DNA of 64,000 bases from NCBI GenBank assembly GCA_003133225.1, contig PKWL01000013.1, positions 1-64,000 of the forward strand. The letters run 5' to 3'. This document shows, in pieces, positions 23,674 to 33,454 of the stretch. The notes under the pieces were generated by a model. The model had not been told where the DNA came from. It worked only from the letters and a program-made list of their open reading frames with translations, and searched no databases. Origin of the DNA: Janthinobacterium sp. GTDB taxonomy: Bacteria; Pseudomonadota; Gammaproteobacteria; Burkholderiales; Burkholderiaceae_D. A program made the translations under genes and the position numbers. Numbering within the stretch: the first letter of the stretch is position 1; each line of letters opens with the position of its first letter.

Positions 23674-24969
23674 ATGACATCTACTCCCCTTGCTGAACGG
23701 CTGCGCCCGACTAAGCTGCTCGACGTGATCGGGCAGGAGCATTTGCTCGGCCCCGGCAAGCCCTTGCGCGTCGCATTCGAATCGGGCCAGCCCCATTCAA
23801 TGATCCTGTGGGGCCCGCCGGGCGTGGGGAAAACCACGCTGGCGCGCCTCATGGCCGACAGCTTCAACGCTGAATTTATCGCGCTCTCGGCGGTGCTCTC
23901 CGGCATCAAGGATATCCGCGAGGCGGTCGAGCGGGCGCTCGTGATCAAGGCCAATTCCGGTCGTCGCACCATTTTGTTCGTCGATGAGGTGCACCGCTTT
24001 AACAAAAGTCAGCAGGATGCTTTTCTGCCGCACGTCGAAAGCGGCTTGTTTACTTTCATCGGCGCCAGCACGGAAAACCCGTCGTTTGAAGTGAACGGCG
24101 CTTTACTGTCGCGCGCTTCCGTCTACGTGCTCAAGTCGCTTACCGACGCGGACCTTGCCCTTCTAGTCGCGCGCGCCGCGGCCCAGGAGTTAGCGGGCCT
24201 GAGCTTCACGCCGGAGGCCCATTCGATCCTGATCGCCAGCGCCGACGGCGATGGCCGCAAGCTTCTCAACAGCCTGGAAATCGTGGCCCGCGCCGCAGCA
24301 GCGAAGGAGCAAACCGAGGTCGATGCGATTTTGCTGGGCGCCTGTCTGGGCGAAGCATTACGCCGTTTCGACAAAGGCGGCGACGCCTTCTACGACCAGA
24401 TTTCAGCCTTGCACAAGTCGGTGCGCGGCTCCAGTCCTGACGCCGCGCTGTACTGGCTGGTGCGCATGTTCGATGGCGGCGCCGACCCGCGCTACCTGGC
24501 GCGCCGCATTATCCGTATGGCCAGCGAAGACATCGGCCTGGCCGACCCGCGCGCCTTGCGCCTGGCGCTCGATGCCACCGAAGTCTACGAGCGGCTCGGT
24601 TCGCCGGAAGGGGAACTGGCATTAGCTGAGGCGGTAGTCTACCTGGCCTGCGCGGCCAAGTCGAACGCGCTCTACAACGCCTACAACGCGGTGCGCGCTT
24701 TCGTTGCCAAAGATAAATCGCGCCCTGTGCCAGAGCACCTGCGCAACGCGCCAACCAAGCTAATGAAAGAGCTTGGCTACGGCAGGCTGTACCGCTACGC
24801 GCATGACGAGCCCAATGCCTACGCCGCCGGCGAGACCTATCTGCCCGATGGCATGGCGGCGCCACGCTGGTACTACCCGACGGAGCGGGGCTTGGAAGGC
24901 AAGATTGGCGATAAACTGGCCTATCTGCATGGGCTCGACCAAGGCGCGCGCGATAACGGCAAGAAGTAG
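23674..24969 (+). CDS. rarA: Replication-associated recombination protein RarA (MgsA)
   Basis: Clamp-loader-like AAA+ ATPase acting at stalled forks and SSB-coated DNA. 431 residues. [21 protein letters not shown] is the family N-terminus. Walker A is [13 protein letters not shown], Walker B is [20 protein letters not shown], sensor 1 is [14 protein letters not shown], and the C-terminal domain contains [20 protein letters not shown]. The start at 23674 overlaps nothing; the open frame to 23521 lies within lolA. The near-identical 19-mers at 23651 and 23701 mean that the DNA before the start is partly a copy of codons 10-16. Confidence 0.95.
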   Translation: MTSTPLAERLRPTKLLDVIGQEHLLGPGKPLRVAFESGQPHSMILWGPPGVGKTTLARLMADSFNAEFIALSAVLSGIKDIREAVERALVIKANSGRRTILFVDEVHRFNKSQQDAFLPHVESGLFTFIGASTENPSFEVNGALLSRASVYVLKSLTDADLALLVARAAAQELAGLSFTPEAHSILIASADGDGRKLLNSLEIVARAAAAKEQTEVDAILLGACLGEALRRFDKGGDAFYDQISALHKSVRGSSPDAALYWLVRMFDGGADPRYLARRIIRMASEDIGLADPRALRLALDATEVYERLGSPEGELALAEAVVYLACAAKSNALYNAYNAVRAFVAKDKSRPVPEHLRNAPTKLMKELGYGRLYRYAHDEPNAYAAGETYLPDGMAAPRWYYPTERGLEGKIGDKLAYLHGLDQGARDNGKK

Positions 24970-25168
24970 GGCGATGCCGTTCACCCTGGATTGACCCGTT
25001 CGCTTTGCATGAGGGCTGCGCAAGGCAGGCCACGCAGCCCGTCCCGACACCAGGAAACCGTGGGCGTCGGGCTCGCCTTTGCTGTGCGCCGGCGCCGCCG
25101 ATGATCCGCACTGCGCAAAACCCGCAAAGAAAGAGGCGCCACTTGGTACAATTGCGATTTCGATATAG

Positions 25169-26482
<1,314 letters not shown>

Positions 26483-26485
26483 GCG

Positions 26486-26519
26486 CCAACGGTTGGGGCG
26501 GGCCGTTGGGGGAATTTTT
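26486..26519 (+). terminator. Terminator after serS
   Basis: The 7-bp stem CCAACGG / CCGTTGG with a 10-nt G-rich loop is followed by GGGAATTTTT. The T-run is offset from the stem, so efficiency is uncertain, but the position between serS and the tRNA promoter fits. Confidence 0.55.
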
Positions 26520-26562
26520 GCTGAAATCTTCTATTTTTTTCTCCGTTTTTTTTACAGCCTGC

Positions 26563-26568
26563 TATAAT
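26563..26568 (+). promoter_or_regulatory. -10 box of the tRNA-Ser promoter
   Basis: A perfect TATAAT lies 41 bp before the tRNA 5' end in a T-rich stretch. No good -35 hexamer stands at the usual distance; T-rich DNA around 26538-26550 may serve. Confidence 0.55.
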
Positions 26569-26609
26569 CTCGTTCTCGCGCAGAAAGCACAAGAAGCGAG
26601 GCAGTATCA

Positions 26610-26700
26610 GGAAAGGTGGCAGAGTGGTCGAATGCGCTGGACTCGAAATCCAGTGTACATCTTTGGTGTACCGTGAGTTCGAATCTCACCCTTTCCGCCA
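26610..26700 (+). tRNA. tRNA-Ser (anticodon CGA)
   Basis: The acceptor stem GGAAAGG pairs exactly with CCTTTCC near the 3' end. The anticodon arm is CTGGA-CTCGAAA-TCCAG, giving CGA at 26644-26646, which reads UCG. A long class II variable arm (GTACATCTTTGGTGTAC) and the T arm GTGAGTTCGAATCTCAC follow. G73 and an encoded CCA (26698-26700) complete the gene. The long variable arm and G73 are both serine identity elements. Confidence 0.97.
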
Positions 26701-26726
26701 TGAATTCAAGAAGTTGGCAGCAAACG

Positions 26727-26752
26727 AAAAGCTCCTTAATGGGAGCTTTTTT
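26727..26752 (+). terminator. Terminator after tRNA-Ser
   Basis: The 9-bp stem AAAAGCTCC / GGAGCTTTT with a 6-nt loop runs into six T. It sits 27 bp after the tRNA CCA end and is a textbook intrinsic terminator. Confidence 0.85.
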
Positions 26753-27364
26753 GTTGGGGGTCGGGCAGAAATCTGCCATCCGTCAGCGGCTGTTGCGAGG
26801 TCAGCCAAGGTCTTTTGCGCCTCCAGGCCCAGGCGCAAAACTCTGGGAAATCAGCTTTATTTTCAAGACCAAATTGCCCGGTTTCGTACGCCCTTGCCGT
26901 TCAGCCAGAACGATTAGCCGCGAATTCAAGCGCACCGGCGGCGCCGGCGTCTACGATGCCAACTTGGCACATCTAGAGTGCCCGCCGCATAGCGCCGCGG
27001 CCCATCCCCAAGCTGCATGCGGACCGTGTCTTGTGTCAGGTCGTCCGGCATCAGCTCGGCTCTGGTCGCCGCAGCAAATTGCGTGCAAAACTCAAGGCCT
27101 TGCGGCCCAATAATTCTGAAAAATCTGGGCCTCGCGAAACCATCTGCAACGCCGTCTATGTGCATCCAAGCGGCGAGTTCAAACGCGAGCTGAGCGCCGG
27201 CCTGCGACACCAAAACCACGTACGCAAACGGCGCAGCCGTGGCACTGATCGTCGCGGCCAGACCTATGACCAGGGCCGCGAGACGCCCCCGGGATCATGA
27301 ATTGCCACTCGTCGTCTATACTCAGCAGCACATAGCGCGACTGCAACACCCAGTCGATATCGTT
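26753..27364. other. Gene-poor stretch with a possible broken minus-strand gene
   Basis: No intact gene. On the minus strand two frames look partly coding. One, from 27403, contains WVLQSRYVLLSIDDEWQFM. The next frame carries a signal-peptide-like LAALVIGLAATISATAAPFA, then a segment with FRIIGPQGLEFCTQFAAAT. The change of frame near 27290 and the stops suggest a decayed reading frame, not a functional gene. I do not recognise the family. Confidence 0.25.
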
Positions 27365-27401
27365 CATTAACCCAGTATTGCGCTTGCTACTTGAAACCGC
27401 C
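27365..27401 (+). repeat. Imperfect 37-bp direct repeat, copy 1
   Basis: Matches 28443-28479 at 32 of 37 positions by hand alignment; shared blocks are CATTAACCC, TTGCGCTTG, TACTTGA and ACCGCC. Together the two copies bracket the AT-rich orphan gene at 27477-28217. They may be remnants of a duplicated coding segment, an interspersed element, or the footprint of an insertion. Confidence 0.55.
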
Positions 27402-27476
27402 ATCCTAACCTCTGCGTCCGGGCCGGCACATGGCGCACCGCTGGCAACGCTTCAAGAAAATTAATCGGCCCACCCA

Positions 27477-28217
27477 ATGAAATCTATTATATTTGGCACC
27501 AGTTTTATCAAAGATATTCACTCGTGGGAAAATCGATATCAACGCTGGTTCGACTATTACCAGGACATACCAATCAATGCGGTTAAAAAAATACTGATTG
27601 ATGACGGATCACCATTTTTGCCACCGGCCAGAATCATAAATACCATTCCTCATGATGAGCCCTTATCATTGAATAACGACGAAAACCTCATCATCAGGTT
27701 CGATGACAACTTGGGGCGGCAAAGTGTGTCGGTTTATCCCGGATGGTGGCGTAGCTTCCTCCACTCTATCGAAATTGCCAAGGCGTTGGGTGTGGATAAA
27801 ATTATTCACATAGAATCTGACGCCTATATCTTGAGCCAGCGCCTGGTAGATTTTATTAATGAGACGGAATCAGGATGGCATGTCCTGTGGGCAGAACGCT
27901 ATAAGTTCCCGGAAACGGCGATTCAGATTATTTGCCGCGATCAATTTGATATATTTGAAAAATTCAAAGATAATCATCTTGAATTAGACTTCCCAGATGT
28001 TGCTGAAAGGTTGTTGCCTTTTAGTTCCATTCGCCGAGAATTTAAAGGCGATCGATACAGCGAATTCGATAGAAATAGGGGAATATTCCGCTCTCGAAAA
28101 TTTAATCGCATTCCCATTTTTCAGTGGGATTTTTTCTTGGAGCAGGTTCCAGGCGACGCCGATTTTGTCACTCAAGGCGTCAGCCGCCAAAGTTTTGAAT
28201 TTCGCCGCCACGGATAG
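27477..28217 (+). CDS. AT-rich orphan gene, possible GT-A-like protein
   Basis: 246 residues of unknown function. No signal peptide or membrane segment. The central segment VDKIIHIESDAYILSQRLVDF has a hydrophobic strand followed by E-S-D, reminiscent of the nucleotide-sugar/metal site of GT-A-fold glycosyltransferases, and the N-terminus KSIIFGTSFIKD looks like a first beta strand. That is suggestive only. Base and codon use are visibly richer in A/T than in the neighbours (many AAA, AAT, ATT, GAT codons), and an imperfect 37-bp repeat flanks the gene, so recent transfer is likely. No neighbour hints at a pathway; a cell-surface sugar role would be a guess. Confidence 0.65.
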   Translation: MKSIIFGTSFIKDIHSWENRYQRWFDYYQDIPINAVKKILIDDGSPFLPPARIINTIPHDEPLSLNNDENLIIRFDDNLGRQSVSVYPGWWRSFLHSIEIAKALGVDKIIHIESDAYILSQRLVDFINETESGWHVLWAERYKFPETAIQIICRDQFDIFEKFKDNHLELDFPDVAERLLPFSSIRREFKGDRYSEFDRNRGIFRSRKFNRIPIFQWDFFLEQVPGDADFVTQGVSRQSFEFRRHG

Positions 28218-28442
28218 CTTTGGTACCTGGTGTTGCAGCCGGCCTGGCCAGCTACCGCCGCATCGCGCTTGGGGAGCCGGCCAGCGATCGATGTCGCCGA
28301 CGCGGGTGTTCGTTTAGTCGCCAGCGTTGCGACTGGTGGCCGCACGAGGCCGACTCCTTAGCGTTTTGCGTAGGTAGCGTTTCGAGGACCCGGGCCATGC
28401 TGATCCCTGCTCGATATGGTGGCCGCGAAATAAATTTTCCTG

Positions 28443-28479
28443 CATTAACCCGGGGTTGCGCTTGGTACTTGATACCGCC
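28443..28479 (+). repeat. Imperfect 37-bp direct repeat, copy 2
   Basis: Second copy of the repeat at 27365-27401, about 1.08 kb downstream in the same orientation, ending 6 bp before the stop of the outer-membrane barrel gene. The 225 bp between the orphan gene and this copy hold no recognisable ORF. Confidence 0.55.
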
Positions 28480-28484
28480 GGGGA

Positions 28485-29102
28485 TTAAAATTTGTAGCCT
28501 AAGTCAATCGTCCATACAGTATTGTGATTCGAAAAATTTGAATTGCCGATTTGGTAGCTGTCCACATCCGCTCGCAGAAAAACAGCATTGGGAAAAGTAT
28601 ATTGCGCGCCAATACCGTAAGTGACGTCGCTTTTATAACTATTGAGAGAAGCGGAGATGTTGGCCCCCGTCGGGGTGGCTTTTTCTTCCATATCGGCGAC
28701 GCCTAACCTGGCCAGCAAACTGAATTCATTAGCAATAGGCAATATGCCGACCGCAACCAAATTCCAGCCTTTAATGCTGACCGACGTACTAGCTCCTCCC
28801 ACCAGGCTCCCTCCGCTGGCGGCGTAGTTCTCAGTCTTTGAGCCTAAGTAACCGCCTTCGACCGCCCAATTTCTATTGACTAGGTAACCAACTTCCAACC
28901 TGCCGACGCTGGGATTGCTCATGCTGGATGAAAATCCACTTGCTCCCGCCCCGAGCAGCGCGTCGTCCACCGTTGAGCGAGCATTGCTGCCGCTCGCTTG
29001 TCCAGCCCCAACCAGTCCATACCAGCCATCCTCACTCGCAGATGCGGCGGCTGCGCCAACCAAACTAGCAATTGCCATTACCGCCAAAGTAATTTTCTTC
29101 AT
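28485..29102 (-). CDS. Outer-membrane beta-barrel protein (OmpA-like porin fold)
   Basis: 205 residues. Clear signal peptide at 1-22 (MKKITLAVMAIASLVGAAAA, then SAS). The mature part has alternating strand pattern: GWYGLVGAGQASG, VGRLEVGYLVNRNWAVEGGY, WNLVAVGILPIANEFSLLAR, and it ends WTIDLGYKF with the C-terminal Phe needed for BAM-dependent assembly. The size fits an eight-stranded barrel of the 'outer membrane beta-barrel' class. Ligand and role are unknown. The long region upstream may hold its promoter. The two copies of the 37-bp repeat lie just past its stop. Confidence 0.8.
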   Translation of the reverse strand: MKKITLAVMAIASLVGAAAASASEDGWYGLVGAGQASGSNARSTVDDALLGAGASGFSSSMSNPSVGRLEVGYLVNRNWAVEGGYLGSKTENYAASGGSLVGGASTSVSIKGWNLVAVGILPIANEFSLLARLGVADMEEKATPTGANISASLNSYKSDVTYGIGAQYTFPNAVFLRADVDSYQIGNSNFSNHNTVWTIDLGYKF

Positions 29103-29373
29103 GATCCGACGCTCCTGACTTGAAATTTAAAGTTGTTGCACCTGGCAAGCACTAGTTGACACCTATAGGCACACTGTTACCCAAGCTCATGCAATGCAAC
29201 GTTGTATTGGTAACGACCAGGCATCTCGAACAAGTTGCTCTCCGTGTCGACGTTACAGAGCCATCCATAACGCAACTGTTAATCGACTCGTTCATTATTG
29301 CCACCCGTTTCGAATTCGAATGACATGCCATTGAAGTTCAAACTCAGGTTTAGCTAATGCGCGGCAAGACGAT

Positions 29374-29387
29374 TTGACGATCATCAA
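29374..29387. promoter_or_regulatory. FNR/Anr-like site
   Basis: TTGAC-GATC-ATCAA differs from the consensus TTGAT-N4-ATCAA at one base. It lies between the divergent beta-barrel gene and frdABCD. Its centre is about 118 bp upstream of the predicted start of the 29464-29492 promoter, too far for classical class II activation, so it may act from a distance, serve the minus-strand gene, or be chance. Confidence 0.35.
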
Positions 29388-29463
29388 AGCACCACCTAGT
29401 CCCTCAGATTTCAGTCCTCCCAGGGGAATTTTGTCGTGAATTTGTTACTCGCTTGTGACATTT

Positions 29464-29492
29464 TTGCACGTTGCGCAAGCAATTCTTACAAT
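29464..29492 (+). promoter_or_regulatory. Sigma-70 promoter directed toward frdA
   Basis: TTGCAC (29464-29469), 17-bp spacer, TACAAT (29487-29492). Transcription would begin near 29499, leaving about 550 nt before the frdA start. No other gene start lies between, so a long leader or a small RNA is implied if the promoter is used. Confidence 0.5.
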
Positions 29493-30052
29493 AGCGATTT
29501 TTTGCAAATCCTGTGCGCTGATTGCCATCGACTTAATTACCGCCACCGCTAGCGTCGTAGCTAAAGGGGCAGGGCAGCCCGCGTTCGCTTAAATCGGGTG
29601 GCGCCATGCTTGAATATGGGTGCTGCCCACGGGTGGTGTCCTCGTTTTGTTGTGCCTCAGCCCGCCCCTAGTCTGCCACAACGTGTCGGCCGAACTATTT
29701 GGCCTGGAACTTGTTGCTCCACGATTACCTAAATACCGGTAGAGAGAATACCCGGATTGCGGTATTTCCAGCAGATAAGTCTTCACGCACAATTAAGCCG
29801 ACAACGAGGACGTGATAGAGACGGAGGACGAAGAGCCCTAGAGAAGCCCGCAGGGTACGCGCATGCGGCAGAGTTCGTCGATTGATCAAGGGGCAAGTCG
29901 ATGGCGAGGCAATGGTTCGGTGCGCCGACTGCCGCCTTTGCCCTCGCAAACTAGGGCTAGAACGTGGGGTGTCCAGCATGGAGCGGGCACCGTGATCGTG
30001 ACCAGATTGCTTGCCCTCAAGGCGAGTTACTGCGGTGAAGGAAATGGGAAAA

Positions 30053-31810
30053 ATGGAAATAATCAATACTGATGTCGCGATCATTGGCGCCGGAGGTGCC
30101 GGGTTACGCGCAGCCATCGCACTAGCCGAAGGCAACCCGAAACTGCGCATTGCCTTGATTTCTAAGGTGTACCCCATGCGCAGCCACACCTGCGCAGCAG
30201 AAGGCGGCGCGGCCGGGGTTATCAAGCCGGACGACAGCTTCGATATGCACTTCGACGATACGGTGGGCGGGGGCGACTGGCTGTCCGATCAAGACTGCGT
30301 GGAGTACTTCGTCAAGGAGGCGCCCAAGGAATTGACGCAACTAGAGCATTGGGGTTGTCCTTGGAACCGTGAAGCCGATGGCTCGGTGGCGGTGCGGCCT
30401 TTTGGCGGCATGAAAAAGCAGCGCACCTGGTTTGCGGCCGACAAGTCGGGCTTTCATATATTGCACACGCTGTTTCAGACGACGCTTCAATATCCGTCCA
30501 TTATCCGCTTTGACGAATACTACGCGTTAGACCTCTTGGTGGACGATGGCCGCTGCCAGGGCCTCACCGCCATGGAAATGCGCAGCGGTATGATCAAGCA
30601 GTTCCATGCCAAGGCGGTGATCATTGCCGGCGGCGGGGCGGGGCGTATGTTCCCGTTTAATACCAACGGTGCCATCAAAACTGGCGACGGCATGGCCATG
30701 GCCTACCGTGCGGGCGTGCCGCTCAAAGACATGGAATTTGTGCAGTACCATCCGACCGGGCTACCCAATACGGGCAGCCTCCTGACGGAGGCCTGCCGCG
30801 GCGAAGGGGGCGTGCTCCTCAACAAGAATGGACGCCGTTACTTGCAGGACTATGGTATGGGTCCGGAAACTCCGCTTGGCAAGCCGCAACTCAAGACCAT
30901 GGAATTGGGGCCGCGCGACCGCGTCAGCCAGGCATACTGGCACGAACTGCAAAAGGGCAACACGGTCACCACCCAGTGGGGGGAGTGCGTGATGCTAGAC
31001 ATGCGCCATCTGGGCGAAAAGACCATCATGGAGCGCTTGCCTTTGGTGCGCGAGTTGGCCATTGCCTACTTGGGCGTGGACATAGTCAAGGAGCCAGTAC
31101 CGATCCGTCCGGTGGTGCATTATATGATGGGCGGTATTTCTACCAATAGCCAAGCGGCCACCACGTTGCCTGGGCTGTTCGCTGCAGGCGAATGTGCCTG
31201 TGTCAGCCTCAACGGCGCCAACCGCCTTGGCTCTAACTCGCTGGTCGAATTACTGGTGTTTGGCAGGAGCGCCGCCCTGTCGGCCATGGAGTATGTGCGG
31301 GATCTGCCTTGCCCCAACACGGCCGCACTTGAGATTCGCGCGCAAAAATCCCAAGCCCGCATCCGTCAGCTCTTTACGCGCGTGGACGGCAACGAGTCCA
31401 TGTCCGGCTTGCGTAAAGAGATGACCGACACCATGGAGAAAAACGTTGGCATCTACCGCACCGAGGCCGGCTTGCAAGAAGCGGTGGATAAGATCGATCA
31501 GTTGCGTCAGCGTTACCAAAAAGTGGTGCTCAACGACAAGAGCAATGTGTTCAATACGGATCTGTTCCAGGTGCTAGAGCTGGGCTGCATGCTCGATTGC
31601 GCCTCGGCGCTGACCGTGGGCGCACTGGCCCGCAAGGAATCGCGCGGCGCCCATCAGCGCCTAGACTACGCAGAGCGCGACGACGAAACCTATCTGCGCC
31701 ACAGCATGGCACATTACCAGGGGCTGGAAATGCCACGTTTAGATTACCTTGACGTGGTGATTACCAAGTCGCCGCCTGGCGTGCGTGACTATTCGGGAGC
31801 ACACAAATGA
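30053..31810 (+). CDS. frdA: Fumarate reductase flavoprotein subunit
   Basis: Catalytic FAD subunit of a quinol:fumarate reductase / succinate:quinone oxidoreductase on the inner face of the inner membrane. 585 residues. The FAD-binding motif VAIIGAGGAGLRAAIA is near the N-terminus; MRSHTCAAEGGAAG carries the His that covalently holds FAD; VQYHPTGLP and the active-site segment RPVVHYMMGGI follow, and AGECACVSLNGANRLGSNS is the second FAD-contact motif. It resembles the E. coli FrdA type, since separate FrdC and FrdD anchors follow. The start at 30053 has GAAGGA ten bases upstream. Its stop overlaps frdB by 4 bp. Confidence 0.93.
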   Translation: MEIINTDVAIIGAGGAGLRAAIALAEGNPKLRIALISKVYPMRSHTCAAEGGAAGVIKPDDSFDMHFDDTVGGGDWLSDQDCVEYFVKEAPKELTQLEHWGCPWNREADGSVAVRPFGGMKKQRTWFAADKSGFHILHTLFQTTLQYPSIIRFDEYYALDLLVDDGRCQGLTAMEMRSGMIKQFHAKAVIIAGGGAGRMFPFNTNGAIKTGDGMAMAYRAGVPLKDMEFVQYHPTGLPNTGSLLTEACRGEGGVLLNKNGRRYLQDYGMGPETPLGKPQLKTMELGPRDRVSQAYWHELQKGNTVTTQWGECVMLDMRHLGEKTIMERLPLVRELAIAYLGVDIVKEPVPIRPVVHYMMGGISTNSQAATTLPGLFAAGECACVSLNGANRLGSNSLVELLVFGRSAALSAMEYVRDLPCPNTAALEIRAQKSQARIRQLFTRVDGNESMSGLRKEMTDTMEKNVGIYRTEAGLQEAVDKIDQLRQRYQKVVLNDKSNVFNTDLFQVLELGCMLDCASALTVGALARKESRGAHQRLDYAERDDETYLRHSMAHYQGLEMPRLDYLDVVITKSPPGVRDYSGAHK

Positions 31811-32550
31811 AACAACGCTTGGTTCAATTGGAGGTGCTGCGCTACGACCCGGAGAGCAACGTCGAACCGTATTTTCAACGCTATGAAGTCCTGTGCAAGG
31901 AAGAGTGGGTGGTGCTCGATGCGCTCAACGCGGTCAAGGAAAGCATCGATCCCACGTTGACCTACCGCTGGTCTTGCCACATGGCGGTATGCGGCAGTTG
32001 CGGCATGATGGTCAACGGCGAGCCCAAGCTGTCCTGCCACTCGTTTTTGCGCGATTACGAAGGCGTCATTCGGGTCGAGCCGCTGGCCAATTTTCCCATC
32101 GAGCGCGACCTGGCCACCGTGTCGGACGACTTTATCGATAAGCTAAAGCGGGTCAAGCCCTATCTTATCCCCAAAGAAAAGAAGAGCATCGAGCAAGGGG
32201 AATATAAGCAAACTCCAGCACAGCTGATGAAATATCGGCAGTTTTCCATGTGTATCAACTGCATGTTATGTTACGCTGCCTGCCCCGAATACGCCTTGCA
32301 ACCGAAATTTCTCGGGCCCGCGGCCATCACGCTAGCGCACCGTTACAACCAGGATTCGCGTGATGGCGGCCGCGCCGAGCGTCAGGAAGTCATTGCCACG
32401 GATGAAGGGGTGTGGGAGTGCTCCTTTGTCGGCGCCTGCTCCGAGGTGTGCCCCAAGGCCGTGGATCCATCGGGTGCGTTGCAACAGGTCAAAGTCGCCA
32501 GCACTCTGGACTGGTTCAAGGAACATTTGCTACCGGGAGCATCAAAATGA
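31807..32550 (+). CDS. frdB: Fumarate reductase iron-sulfur subunit
   Basis: Carries electrons between the quinone site and FrdA. 247 residues. The N-terminal ferredoxin domain has the [2Fe-2S] ligands in CHMAVCGSCGMMVNGE and the later Cys in KLSCHSF. The C-terminal domain has CINCMLCYAACP and CSFVGACSEVCPKAVDP, the ligands of the [4Fe-4S] and [3Fe-4S] clusters. ATGA overlaps on both sides (frdA stop, frdC start) indicate translational coupling within frdABCD. Confidence 0.95.
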   Translation: MKQRLVQLEVLRYDPESNVEPYFQRYEVLCKEEWVVLDALNAVKESIDPTLTYRWSCHMAVCGSCGMMVNGEPKLSCHSFLRDYEGVIRVEPLANFPIERDLATVSDDFIDKLKRVKPYLIPKEKKSIEQGEYKQTPAQLMKYRQFSMCINCMLCYAACPEYALQPKFLGPAAITLAHRYNQDSRDGGRAERQEVIATDEGVWECSFVGACSEVCPKAVDPSGALQQVKVASTLDWFKEHLLPGASK

Positions 32551-32939
32551 GCCGAAACCCCTACGTTCGGAAAGTTTCCAAGACCGGCTGGTACCTCACG
32601 CAGCCGCGCTACCTGCGCTACATGTCGCGCGAAGTGACTTGCATTTTTATTGGCGCTTTCGCGTTGCTCATGCTGTGCGCGCTACAACATTTGTCCGAAG
32701 GGCCCGCTGTCTACGCCTCGTTCATGGCGGCCCTTGCGGGGCCGTGGAGCGCTCTGGGGCTGTTGGTCATATTGATTTTTGCCATCCACAACGCGACCAG
32801 CTGGTTTAACGTCACACCCAAGGCCTTGCCGGTGCAAATAGGCGAAGAATTCTTGCCCGGCAAGTACATCATTGGCGTGCACTACGTCGCATGGGCCGTC
32901 GTGTCGCTGCTATTGCTGTTTTTTGCAGGAGTACTGTAA
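32547..32939 (+). CDS. frdC: Fumarate reductase membrane anchor C
   Basis: 130 residues with three transmembrane helices (about 30-50, 65-85 and 105-128). The N-terminal YVRKVSKTGWYLTQPRYLRYM and the segment IHNATSWFNVTPKALPVQIG match the FrdC family. FrdC and FrdD together bind quinone and hold FrdAB at the membrane without heme. The start at 32547 overlaps the frdB stop; the longer frame from 32412 lies inside frdB and is rejected. Confidence 0.92.
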   Translation: MSRNPYVRKVSKTGWYLTQPRYLRYMSREVTCIFIGAFALLMLCALQHLSEGPAVYASFMAALAGPWSALGLLVILIFAIHNATSWFNVTPKALPVQIGEEFLPGKYIIGVHYVAWAVVSLLLLFFAGVL

Positions 32940-32941
32940 CC

Positions 32942-33283
32942 ATGGCCAAGTCCAATAAGCCGATTTTCTGGAGTTTGTTCGCCGCAGGCGGCACCTTGGC
33001 CGCCCTGTTTGCACCGGTGCTGGTGTCGCTGTTTCTGCTGGTGGCGATCGGCCATGCGCCGGACCTGTTGAGCTACACGAATCTGCATGCGCTTGCCGCA
33101 AACTGGATTGGCAAAGCGTTCTTATTTGGTGTGATCACCTTGTTCCTATGGCATGCCGCTCACCGTTTGCGCGTGACGCTGCATGATTTCGGGATGCGCC
33201 AAGACCGGAGCATCGCCGTCGTCGTGTATTTCGTGGCGGCGGCGGGCATGGCGTTGTCGGTTTTGTACCTGTGGCGGATATGA
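32942..33283 (+). CDS. frdD: Fumarate reductase membrane anchor D
   Basis: 113 residues, three transmembrane helices. KPIFWSLFAAGGTLAALFAP and LWHAAHRLRVTLHDFGM are family hallmarks, the latter with His residues near the quinone site. It starts 2 bp after frdC. The presence of the four-subunit, heme-free anchor type separates this enzyme from the housekeeping succinate dehydrogenase sdhCDAB, which is not in this window. Confidence 0.92.
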   Translation: MAKSNKPIFWSLFAAGGTLAALFAPVLVSLFLLVAIGHAPDLLSYTNLHALAANWIGKAFLFGVITLFLWHAAHRLRVTLHDFGMRQDRSIAVVVYFVAAAGMALSVLYLWRI

Positions 33284-33454
33284 CTGGTTCATAAAGCGTG
33301 CCTAAATGCTCACTTTGGGAAAAGGACTGTAAAATGCAAGCCCGGCCGCAGGCGGCCGGCAGTCGAACGGCCCGGTCCACATTAAAAAAACGTCAATCCG
33401 CGGAAATCGCAGGGCGGATTTAACTTTATACTAACTTGAGCATCAGACGACACT

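Larger units (their letters stand above)
29103..30052. other. 950-bp region upstream of frdA without a recognisable gene
   Basis: Open frames here are short and overlap on both strands with no recognisable product. Visible items are an FNR-like palindrome (29374-29387), a good sigma-70 promoter (29464-29492), and an 8-bp inverted repeat AAATACCG / CGGTATTT at 29731-29767 with a 21-nt loop. The ribosome binding site GAAGGA at 30037-30042 serves frdA. The region could encode a long leader or a small RNA. Confidence 0.35.

Noticed and set aside
23651-23719. Near-identical 19-mers at 23651 and 23701 around the rarA start
   Set aside because: Two short copies 50 bp apart, one of them coding; a local duplication with no evident role beyond obscuring the start.
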